Part shown: positions 33,616 through 43,600 of the stretch, one piece after another
Layout of the letters: each line of letters opens with the position of its first letter
How positions within the stretch are numbered: the stretch's first letter is position 1
Assembly: GCF_900094575.1 (NCBI RefSeq)
Contig: NZ_FMAE01000009.1
Coordinates: 1 to 64,000 of the forward strand
From: Bradyrhizobium yuanmingense
Lineage (GTDB): Bacteria > Pseudomonadota > Alphaproteobacteria > Rhizobiales > Xanthobacteraceae
DNA length: 64,000 nucleotides
Direction: 5' to 3'
Notes under the pieces: generated by a model
The model's database searches: none
What the model was told of the DNA's origin: nothing
Seen by the model: the letters and a program-made list of their open reading frames with translations, nothing else
Made by a program: the position numbers and the translations under genes

Positions 33616-35622
33616 TCAACCGCGCTGCGGGCGCAGCAGCCAGATGAGATAGGGTCCAGCAAGCATCATGGCGAAGATGCCGGCGGGCATCTGGAACGGG
33701 AAGATCACCATGCGTCCGGCCCAATCCGCCGTGACCATCAGGATCGCCCCGATCAACGCGGCCAGCGCCGCCTGATGCAGCGCGCGCTGCGCCCCCATCA
33801 TCCGTGCCATATGCGGCGCGATGAAGCCGACCAGGCTCAGAAGACCAACCATCAGCGTGGCCGTCGCCGTCAGCAACGCCGTCAGCAGCATGATGATGAC
33901 GCGGCTCCGCGTCAGCGAGATGCCGATCGAACGCGAGGTCGCAGGCCCCAGCGGCAGGATATCAAGCCAGCGGGACAGCATTGGCACCATGATCAGCAGA
34001 ACGAGCGCCGCGGCGGCGAGGATTGCGGCCTCGGCCGGGCCGATCTGGTAGAGCGAGCCTGTCAGCAGCGACAGCAGCGTGCCGATGCGGGGATCGCCGG
34101 TCGCCAGCGCCATGGCAATGATCGCGCCGAATGCCGCGCTCATGGCGACGCCTGCCAGCAGCACGCGCTCCGGACTGAACTCGGACCGCCGGCTGAACAG
34201 CAGCACCAGCGCCAGCACGATGAAGGCGCCGATCCCGGCCGCTGCAATCTGCTCCAGCCGGGTGTGGGCGGGAAAGAGATAGAGCAGAACGATCACGCCC
34301 ATCGCGGCGCCATAGCTGATGCCCATGACCTCCGGCGCGGCCATCGGGTTTCCGGTCATCCGCTGCAGCAGCGTGCCGGCGACCGCCAGCGTCGCGCCCG
34401 CGGCCAGCGCCGACACCACGCGCGGCCAGCGCCACGGCCAGAATTCCTGCAAGCCCGACAGGCCGCTCCAGCGCCAGCCGTCGGAGCCGACGCCGAGGGC
34501 CAGCGCGATCCAGACGGCGAGCAGCAGCAAGACTAAGGCCAAAAGGATCTCGCGCCAGGGATGATCGAGCCGCGCCGGAGCGGATGGCGTGAGGTTTCCC
34601 ATCGGCATGGTGGCTCGCAGCCGTGGCAGCAGCACGAGCAACATTGGCGCGCCGATCAGGGCCGTCACCGCACCGGCCGGCATTTCGCGATAGCCGGGCG
34701 GGATCAGAAGCACGAGCTGATCCGTCAGCCACAGCAGCAGGGCGCCGCAAAGTGGCGCCCAGATCAGCCGGTCGCGAAAGCGGCGCGCGCCTGACAGCAT
34801 GACGATGGCCGGCGCGGACAAACCGACAAATCCCATGACGCCGACCACGCTGACGACCGACGCGCTGAGCGCGATCGCGATGACGAGCGCGAAGACCCGG
34901 GCCCTCGTCAATCCGAGGCCGAGATTGCGCGCGGTCTCGTCGTCGAAGCCGAGCAGGGTCAGCGGACGAACCATCGCCGCGATCAGCACGATCGAAATCA
35001 GCAGCCGCGGCGCCAGGAAGGTGACGTTGCTCCAATCCTGCTGATTGAGGAAGCCGGCGCCCCAGATGAACAGACCGATCAGATATTCGTGGTTGAGCAG
35101 CACCAGCGCCTGGGTGGTCACCGCGCAGTAGTAGCTGACGATCAATCCAGCGAGCACCAGGACGACGGGCGACAGCGCACGCTTCCAGGTCAGCCCGAAC
35201 ACGCACAGGAACGCAGCGAACCCGCCGCACAGCGCAATCCACTCGCGGCCGAAGGCCAGCAGCGACGGCGCCCACAGGGTCGTCACGGCCAGCGCAAGAT
35301 AGGCGCCGTTCAGGACGCCGATGGTGCTCGGCTCCGCAAGCGGATTGCGCAACACCTGCTGAGAGACCGTGCCGGCAAGACCGAGGGCTGCGCCGGCCAG
35401 CAGCGCCACTGCGATGCGCGGAAACACGGTGTAGTGCACCAGCATCTGCTGGGGATCGGTGACCTCGGGCCGCCACAACACCGGCAGCCAGGCGCCTGCG
35501 GGCAGATATCCGGACAGGTTCCGCCAGGTCAGCGCGGCCGCGGCTGCCAGCAGCAAGCCGATCAGCACCGCCGGATGCATCTCCAAGCCGGACCGGGCCG
35601 GCAGTGCCTCAACCTTGCTCAT
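33616..35622 (-). CDS. fhuB: Ferric-hydroxamate permease, duplicated (FhuB-like)
   Basis: A 668-residue inner-membrane permease made of two tandem FecCD-type halves of about 330 residues each, about 20 membrane segments in all. Both halves show the GTLLQRMTGNPMAAPEVMGIS / GTVSQQVLRNPLAEPSTIGVL type motif and the GLIGFIAPHMARMMG- and GFVGLSAPAIVMLSG-type ATPase-contact loop. A fused double permease is the hallmark of FhuB. Start ATG 35622 lies within the binding-protein gene (14-bp overlap) with GGGAAAG upstream. Confidence 0.92.
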   Translation of the reverse strand: MSKVEALPARSGLEMHPAVLIGLLLAAAAALTWRNLSGYLPAGAWLPVLWRPEVTDPQQMLVHYTVFPRIAVALLAGAALGLAGTVSQQVLRNPLAEPSTIGVLNGAYLALAVTTLWAPSLLAFGREWIALCGGFAAFLCVFGLTWKRALSPVVLVLAGLIVSYYCAVTTQALVLLNHEYLIGLFIWGAGFLNQQDWSNVTFLAPRLLISIVLIAAMVRPLTLLGFDDETARNLGLGLTRARVFALVIAIALSASVVSVVGVMGFVGLSAPAIVMLSGARRFRDRLIWAPLCGALLLWLTDQLVLLIPPGYREMPAGAVTALIGAPMLLVLLPRLRATMPMGNLTPSAPARLDHPWREILLALVLLLLAVWIALALGVGSDGWRWSGLSGLQEFWPWRWPRVVSALAAGATLAVAGTLLQRMTGNPMAAPEVMGISYGAAMGVIVLLYLFPAHTRLEQIAAAGIGAFIVLALVLLFSRRSEFSPERVLLAGVAMSAAFGAIIAMALATGDPRIGTLLSLLTGSLYQIGPAEAAILAAAALVLLIMVPMLSRWLDILPLGPATSRSIGISLTRSRVIIMLLTALLTATATLMVGLLSLVGFIAPHMARMMGAQRALHQAALAALIGAILMVTADWAGRMVIFPFQMPAGIFAMMLAGPYLIWLLRPQRG

Positions 35623-36541
35623 GGCTTTCCCGCGGCAGACGTTCGGCGAGAAGGCGGGCGAAACGTTCGGCCGCCGGCACGCCGCCATAGAAGAACTGGT
35701 TACCCAGGACCGTCAGCCGATGCGACCGAAGAGACGGCAGGGTTTGAAGCACAGGGCTTGCCTTCAGCAGCGCTTCGACATCGGCGACCCGCGAGGTCAT
35801 CAACACCAGCCGCGCGTCCGGAACCGCGGCGAGCACTTCGAGCCCAACACTGGTATGGCCCCATGGGCCGCTCTGTCCCGTCCAGGCATTCTTCAATCCG
35901 CACCGATCGAGCACCTCCTGATAGAGGCTGTTCGGTCCGAACACGAGCGCGCGGTTGCGCGCGATCTCGCTGACGAGATAGAGCGGCTTGCCGCCGCGAC
36001 CCTGGAGCCGCTCACGATAGCCGGCCATGGCGACGTCGAAACGGGCGAAATAGGCTTCGCACGCCGACTGCACTCCGAGACGTTTGGCAAGCTCCAGCGT
36101 CGAATGGCGCGCCGTGTCGAGAGGATGCCCGCCGGGTCTGAAGATCGTAAACGTTTCGACCGGCGCGATCAGCTTGAGCCGGGGGACGGCGGCCGCAATG
36201 CTGGGGTCGATGACGATGATGTCGGGCGCGAAGCTCTGCAGCAGTTCGAGATTTGGCTCCGAACGCAGACCAATTTCCTGAACCGCGGACGGAACGGGCG
36301 GCTCGACGACGAGCCGGCCATAGCGCTCGATCTCCGGAATCACCAGCGGCACAACGCCGAGCGCCAGGATCGTCTGGGCACAGGCCCAGCCGAGCGCGGC
36401 GACCCGGGGCCCGGATTGCGATCCAGCGGTTTGGGCAAACGCCATGGGCCATGGACCCGCAAGGGCCGTGCCTCCGATCGCTGCGCCCGCGCCGAGGAGC
36501 GCACGGCGGGACAGCCTATGGTCTGGAATAGACGTGCTCAT
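35609..36541 (-). CDS. fhuD: Ferric-siderophore substrate-binding protein (FhuD-like)
   Basis: A 310-residue periplasmic binding protein of the FhuD/BtuF class. It has a TAT leader, HRLSRRALLGAGAAIGGTALA, then two lobes joined by a long helix: VAALGWACAQTILALGVVPL, APDIIVIDPSIAAAVPRLKLIAP, and the C-lobe TSVGLEVLAAVPDARLVLMTSR. It follows the esterase gene by 81 bp and overlaps the permease gene. It captures the ferric lipopeptide after outer-membrane uptake. Confidence 0.9.
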   Translation of the reverse strand: MSTSIPDHRLSRRALLGAGAAIGGTALAGPWPMAFAQTAGSQSGPRVAALGWACAQTILALGVVPLVIPEIERYGRLVVEPPVPSAVQEIGLRSEPNLELLQSFAPDIIVIDPSIAAAVPRLKLIAPVETFTIFRPGGHPLDTARHSTLELAKRLGVQSACEAYFARFDVAMAGYRERLQGRGGKPLYLVSEIARNRALVFGPNSLYQEVLDRCGLKNAWTGQSGPWGHTSVGLEVLAAVPDARLVLMTSRVADVEALLKASPVLQTLPSLRSHRLTVLGNQFFYGGVPAAERFARLLAERLPRESHEQG

Positions 36542-36622
36542 GGGATCCGTTCAGGCGCCTCTCGCAGAGAGGCCGCGAGAGATGATGATCATGACATACT
36601 TTGGCTCACGCTGCATTCCATG

Positions 36623-37603
36623 TCAGGCCGCCTTTTCGCCAGCGGCGAGAAAGGCCTTGGCCAGCGCCCGCCCGATCGCCGCCCGCGCCTGCAAGGCATC
36701 GGCCACGACATTCCCCATGCGAAGGAATTCATGGATCATGCCGGGATAAACGTGCAGATCGACGGGAACACCGGCCGCCGCCAAGCGGGCTGCATAATCG
36801 TTTCCCTCGTCCACCAGCGGATCGAACTCGGCGAGGACGATGCATGCGGGAGCGAGGCCCGACAAATCATCCGCTGCGAGCGGTGCGAAACGCCAATCGT
36901 CGCGATCCGACTCGTCGCGGAGATATTGCCGGAAGAACCAATCGACGGTGCTACGCTCCAGAAGATGGCCGGTACCGTAGCGCTCGTAGGATGCGGAGCT
37001 TTGTCGGGAGCTGAGACCGGGATAAGCGAGAACCTGAAGCACCGGCGGCGGAAGGCCCGTGTTTGTCCTCGCTTCGATCGCGAGCGCGGCGGCAAGCGTT
37101 CCGCCGGCGCTGTCGCCGCCGACGGCGACCCGGCGGGGATCGAGCCCGATCGCGCGGCCCTCGAGGCCGATCCAGGTCAGCGCATCGACTGCATCCTCGA
37201 AAGCGGTCGGAAACTTGTGCTCCGGTGCGAGCCTATAGCCGACCGACAGCACGGCCGCACCGCTGTCCTCGGCGAGGCCGCGGCACAATGGCTGATGCGA
37301 ATCGAGGCTGCCGACGACGAAGCCGCCGCCGTGCATGTAAAGAAGAACAGGAATGGGAGTGCGTTCGCTCGGCTGCGCGCTCGCATAGAGCCGCGCCTCG
37401 ATGATCGCGCCATCCCGCACCGGCAGCGACAAACGCCGTTCGTAGGCGAGCGCCGGCGGATCGACGTCGAGCAGCGGCGAGGACGCATCGAAATCGGCCC
37501 GCGCCTGCGCAGCAGTCAATTGCGGAAACGGAACGCGCGCGCCGCTTTCGGTGCCGGCCTGCACCATCTCGAGCAATGCCGCGATATCTGGATCAAGACT
37601 CAA
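36623..37603 (-). CDS. HSL-type esterase of the siderophore locus
   Basis: A 326-residue serine hydrolase of the hormone-sensitive-lipase family. YMHGGGFVVGSLDSH is the oxyanion motif, GGDSAGG the nucleophile, FDPLVDEGNDYA the acid, and MIHEFLRM the His. Start is read as TTG at 37603, because the NRPS-2 stop (37610-37608) ends 4 nt upstream and GGAG spans that stop; no ATG fits. Translational coupling to NRPS-2 is likely. Possible roles are trimming or hydrolysing the acyl-peptide or its ester after uptake; no signal peptide is present, so it acts in the cytosol. Confidence 0.85.
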   Translation of the reverse strand: MSLDPDIAALLEMVQAGTESGARVPFPQLTAAQARADFDASSPLLDVDPPALAYERRLSLPVRDGAIIEARLYASAQPSERTPIPVLLYMHGGGFVVGSLDSHQPLCRGLAEDSGAAVLSVGYRLAPEHKFPTAFEDAVDALTWIGLEGRAIGLDPRRVAVGGDSAGGTLAAALAIEARTNTGLPPPVLQVLAYPGLSSRQSSASYERYGTGHLLERSTVDWFFRQYLRDESDRDDWRFAPLAADDLSGLAPACIVLAEFDPLVDEGNDYAARLAAAGVPVDLHVYPGMIHEFLRMGNVVADALQARAAIGRALAKAFLAAGEKAA

Positions 37604-37607
37604 AGAC

Positions 37608-40600
37608 TTACTCCGCTGGCTCCGGGACCGTATCCTGCGCGATCGTCGACGCCTCCGCCGGCACGAGCAGACCGCAGATCTCATCGAGCAGGCCGGCATC
37701 CCTCAGGATCGTGAAATGGTTGTCGCCGACGAAGCCGCGATCGACCGCCTTCGGCATCTGCGATTCCAGCCGATCACGCTGTGCCAGACGGGTCGAGGTC
37801 CACCAGCAGAGCGGCGTGGCTTCCAGGCCCCGCGGCAGCGCTGTGTTCTGCGCCAGCCTGTTGAGGTGCCGTCCGACTGCGAATGCAGCGGACAAATCAT
37901 CGGCGCCGAGCGAGGCGTCGTTCGCTCTCACGCTCCTGCTCTGCTCCACAACAGAGGCGACCAGATCGCGGATGCGCTCCGGCGTCTCCGGCAAATCAGC
38001 GCGTTTCGCTGCCTCGACCTGCGCCTTGATGCGAGAGGCCGCAGCGCTCGGAAGAACCGCGGACAGCAATCCTGCGAGATCGTCGGCCCAGTGTGCCATC
38101 GACTCCTGCCGGTTCGGTCCGTCCGGCTGCCGCGGCACGAAGCTGTCGACCAGCGCGAGACGATCGACGCGCTCACCGCCGCGTTCGAGCTCGGCCGCGA
38201 CGAGACCGACCAGCAGTCCTCCCAAGGACCAGCCGACCAGGCTATAGGGACCGCGCGGCTGCATCCGCCTGATCTCGGCCGCGTAGTCCACGGCCATGGC
38301 TTCGAGGGAGGCGTCGGTCCACGAGGGATCGACCAGCATTCTCGATTGCAGCCCGATCAGCTGCCGGTGCCCTTCGAGGCGGCGCGCCAGCGGCCCGTAG
38401 TCGAACACGGTGCCGAAGCCCCCATGCACAGCGAAGACCGGGTTCACGCCGCGAACCGCGGCATTCAGCGGCAGCAGCGCCGATGGCGCGGGTGCGACGG
38501 CGGACGCCGCGGTGGCGCTGCCGGCGAGCAAGGCGCGGATCGTCGGCTTCTGAAGCAGATCGCGCAGCTTGATCTCGATCCCGAACGTCTTGTCCTGACG
38601 GACCCGCGCCACGACCTTGAGGCACAGGATTGAATTGCCGCCAAGCTCGAAGAAATTGTCGGTGACGCCGACCTGCGGCACCTCCAGGATCTCGGACCAC
38701 AGGCGCGCCATTGCAATCTCTGCCGGGGTTCGCGGGGGGACGAAGCTCCGCATCGACGCATCGGGAGCCGGCAATGCACGCCGGTCGATCTTGCCGCTCG
38801 ACAATGTCGGCAACCGCTCCAGCACCACGATCCGAGCCGGCACCATATAGGCCGGCAGGACGAGCTTCAGGAAACCGGTCAAGCGCTCGACCAGCGTCTC
38901 GGCCGCATCAGGCGCGGCGTCATCTGCCGCCTTCGGCGCGACATAGGCAATGAGCTGATTTCCGGCTGCACCCGGCACCGCCACCACCGCGGCCTGCGCG
39001 ATTGCCTCGTGACGGAGCAGTGAGGTCTGGATCTCTCCGAGCTCGATCCGGAAACCGTTGACCTTGACCTGGTCATCGCTGCGGCCGAGATATTCGACGG
39101 TGCCGTCCTCGCGCCACCGCGCCAGATCGCCGGTGCGGTACAGCCGCGCTCCCGGGGCCGACGAGAATGGGTCAGGCACGAAGCGCTCTGCGGTCATACC
39201 GGCCTTGCCGTGATAGCACCGTGCCAGCCCAAAGCCGCCGAGATAAAGCTCGCCGGCGACGCCGGCGGGAATAATGTCGAGCGCGGCATCGAGAATGTAG
39301 GCACGGCGATCTCCGACCGGCACGCCGATCGGCGCGTAGGGCGTGTCGCATTCCGACGCGCCATCGACTTTCCAGACCAGCGGCGTGACGACGGTTTCGG
39401 TCGGACCATAACCATTGATCAGAATGCGTGGCTTGAGAACGCGCCTGACCTTGTCGAAGCCCGCCTTCGGCATCGCCTCGCCGCCGAACGAGTAGAGCTT
39501 GACCGGCGGTGGATTGCCGCTCTGCTCGACGCAATCGGCGACCTGCTGGAGGTAGGCCGGCGGCAATCCGATATGGCTGACGCGATGGGCGTGCAGGTTC
39601 TCGACGGTCTGTTCCGGCGTCCACAATTCGGCGTCACGCATCAACAGCCGTGCGCCATGCGACAGAACTGTGAGCCAGCGCTCATGAGCGCCGTCGAAGG
39701 CCAGCGATAGGAAATGCAGCTCGCAGGAGCTTTCGTCGATCTCGTAGAGGCTGCCCGTGACGCGACAGTGCATCGCCAGCGGTCCGTGGGCGACAGCGAC
39801 GCCCTTTGGCGTCCCCGTCGAGCCCGAGGTGTAGATCAAATAGGCAAGGTTCTCGTGGTGCAGTTCGGGTTGGGGCGGATGGTCGGGTCCCGCGTCGAAA
39901 TCGAACGTGAGCAGCGAGATTGTTTCAACGCCATCCGGGCTGCCATCGAAATCGAGCCGTCCCGCCAACAGGAACGCGATCGCGGCATCGCTCATGACGA
40001 ACGCGCGCCGCTCAGATGGCAGCTCGGGATCGAGTGGAACGTAGGCTCCGCCTGCTTTGAGCACGGCCAGCAGCGCGATCATCGTGACGCCGGTTCGCTC
40101 GACCACTACGCCGACGCGCTGCTCGGGCTTGAGCCCCCGGGCGATCAGGTGATGCGCCAGGCGGTTGGCCCTGCGCTCGAGGTCTCCGAACGAGAGCACC
40201 GAGCTGCCGATGGTCAGCGCCGTCCGCTCCGGATAACGCCGCGCATGGCTGCTGATCGCCTCATGCACCAGCGGCAGGGGAGCGCTTGACGTCGCGTGCC
40301 GATTGCAACGATCTGCAAGAGCGGCATCGAGCTCCGTGACGGGATCGATGCTACCAAGCAAGGCCGCGGCATCCCGCGTCAGCTCCGCCAGCAAGTGCTC
40401 GAACTGCACCTTGATCTGGGTCGCCTGCACCGCGGTGAAATGGCTCGGCATATAGGTGTATTCGACCTGAAGCGTGTCTTCGACCAGCACCGAGAGGTCC
40501 ATCGGATAGTTCGTCACGTCGACATTCTTCAGACCGCTGAACTGCAACCCGCCTGCACCGCGGTGCATGCTGCGTTCGATCGGATAATTCTCGAAGACGA

Positions 40601-43600
40601 TGATGCTGTCGAACATGGTCTGACCGGCGCGGCCGGCCCAGCCCTGGATGTCATAGAGCGGCGTGTGCTCGTAGTCCCGGATCGCCGAATTGCGGTCCTG
40701 CAGCGCGCGGAGCCATTCACCGATCGGGCTTTCGGGCGGAATCGTATCGATCACGGGCAGCGTGTTGATGAAGAGCCCGAGCATCTGCTGCGATCCGTCG
40801 AGACCGGCCGGACGACCGGCCACGGTTACGCCGAATGTGACTGTGTTCTGGCCCGTATAGCGTTGCAGCAGCAGCGCCCACACGCCCTGGACGACGGTGT
40901 TCAGCGTGATCCGTTCGCGGCGCGCGAACGCCTTCAGCTCCGCGGTCGCGGCCTCTCCGAGACGCGTGTAACAGCGTTCGTGGCCGGATGCCTGATGGCG
41001 GCGCGCGCCGAAGGCGTCGGCGAGCTGCGTTGGCTGATCAAAGCTCCTGAGTTGTTCACGCCAGAAAGCTTCGGCAGCCTTCGCGTCCTGCGCCTGCAGC
41101 CAGGCGATATAGTCGCGGTAGCGCGTCGCGTTCGCGGCAGCAGCGCCGCCGTAATAGCACTCCAGGACTTCTCCGACGAACCTTGCCGAGCTCCAGCCGT
41201 CCATCAGGATGTGATGATAGGTCCAGATCAGCCGATACAGGTGGTCCTGGAGGCGCAACAGCCGCACCCGCTGGAGCGGCGGCCTCTGGAGATCGAACTC
41301 GGCGGCGCGCTCATCGGCAAGAGCCGCCGCAATTCTTTCATCACTGATCGCCTGCCCCCGCCAGTCCTCCTGTGCGAACGGCACGATGGCGTCGCGATAG
41401 ACGGCTTGCAGCGGGGAGCCGGAGAGCTCACGCCAGAGGAAGCCGGTCCGCAGCATCTGATGACGCGCGCTCACCTCGCGCCACGCTGTGCCGAGCCGTT
41501 CCGGGTCGAGGCCCCGGATCTCGACACTGACCTGATTGACATAAACGCCGCTGCCAGCATCGCGCAGGCTGTGAAACAGCATGCCCTGCTGCATCGGCGA
41601 CAGCGGATAGACGTCCTCGACGCGGCTCCAGTCCAGACCGAGCCGTTCGAGCTGCTCACTGGAGAGTCCCGCCAGCGAGCCACGCTCCGATGCGGGGTCT
41701 TCCTTATCGGGCTCGACATCTCGGGACGACGCAATCAGCAGCTCGATGGTTTGATGCCGGAACACGTCGCGCGACTCGATGAGCACGCCTTCGCGCCGCG
41801 CGCGGCTCACCATCTGCAGCGAGATGATGGAATCACCACCGAGCTCGAAAAAATTATCGGTGACGCCGATGTTGGGCTGGCGCAGCAGATCGGCCCAGAT
41901 CGCGGCCAATGCAGCCTCCGCCGGCGTGCGCGGCGCGATGCGTTCTGACTCCGCGAGCTGATCCGGCGCCGGCAATGCCTTGCGGTCGATCTTGCCATTC
42001 GGCGTCAGCGGCAGACGCTCCAGCACCACGATCCGCGCCGGGACCATGTAGTCGGGCAGCACCGAGGACAGCGCCGTTTTGAGCGCCGCCCCATCCAGCG
42101 CTTCGCCACTGACATAGCCGACCAGCTGGCGGCCGGTGCCGGCCTCGCGCGCCACCACCACGGCCGCGCGGACGCCCGGCTGCGCCTGCAGCCGCGCCTC
42201 GATCTCGCCGAGCTCGATGCGGAAGCCGCGGATCTTCACCTGGTAATCGGCACGGCCGACATAATCGAGCACGCCGTCGGATCGCCACCGCGCCACATCG
42301 CCGGTGCGGTACAGCCGCGCCCCCGGCGGACCGAACGGATCAGGGATGAAGCGCTCCGCCGTCAGGGCGCCGCGCTGCCAATAGCCGCGGGCGAGCCCGC
42401 TCCCGCCGATATAGAGCTCGCCGGCGACGCCGACCGGCGCGAGGTTGAGGTCACCGTCGAGAACGTAAAGCGTGGTGTTGCCGATCGGGCGGCCCAGCAG
42501 CGGACGATCATCCATCGCATCGAGCCGATGGCGCGCCGACCACACCGTGGTCTCGGTCGGACCGTACAGGTTCCAGACTTCGCCGGCTTGCGCCACCAGC
42601 CGCCGCGCCAGATCCGGCGGCAGCGCCTCGCCGCCGCACAGCACCCGGCAGCTCGCCGGCAGCGCAGGGCCGTCATGATCGAGCAGCATCCGCCAGGTCG
42701 ACGGCGTGGCCTGGATCAGGGACACGCCATGCCGCTCCACGATCGCCTTGAGCTTGGCAGGATCATGCGCGGCCGCGCGATCCGCCAGCACGACGCAGGC
42801 GCCAATCGTCAGCGGCAGCCAGAGCTCAAGCACTGCGATGTCAAAGGACAGCGAGGTCAGGCCAAGCACCCGGTCGGCGGCCGTCATGCCGGGCTGCTCC
42901 GCCATGGTCGCGAGGAAGTTTGTCACGGCGTCGTGGCGAACCATCACGCCCTTGGGCAGACCGGTCGAGCCCGAAGTGTAGATCACATAGGCGAGGCTCT
43001 CACCGTGAACGGCGACATCGAGATTGGCGGCATCGCTGCCCTCGCCGTCCTGTCCATCAACGAGCCAGGCTTCTGCGCCAGTCTCCGCCAGTATGTCTGC
43101 GAACTGATCGTGCAATCCCTGTTGCGTCAGCACCAGCGCCGCGCCGCTGTCGCGCAGCATATGCGCCAGCCGCTCCGGCGGGTAATCCGGATCGAGCGGC
43201 AAATAGGCCCCGCCGGCTTTTAGCACCGCCAGCAGCGCGACCAGCATCTCGACGCCGCGGTCGAGCGCCAGCCCGACCACGATTTCGGTCCCGACGCCGT
43301 GATCCCGCAATCGTCGCGCCAGCCGGTTGGCGCGCGCATTCAGCGCGGCATAGCTCAGCTCCGCCTCGCCGAACACCAGCGCGATCGCCTCAGGTGACTT
43401 CCGGACCTGTGCTTCAAATTGCTCGATCAACGACTGTCGCCGATCATGCGCCTGCGTCCGGTTCCACGTCTCCAGCAACAGCTGCCGCTCGTCTGGGGGC
43501 AAAATGTCGAGCTGCCGGACCGGCGCACGCGGCGCGCGATCCAGCGCATCGGCCAGTTGATCGAGTGCCTGCTGCATCATGGCGCAAATGCGATCGGCCG

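Noticed and set aside
35459..37714. 751-codon frame opposite fhuD and the esterase
   Set aside because: Spans two well-supported genes on the other strand and shows no family motif.
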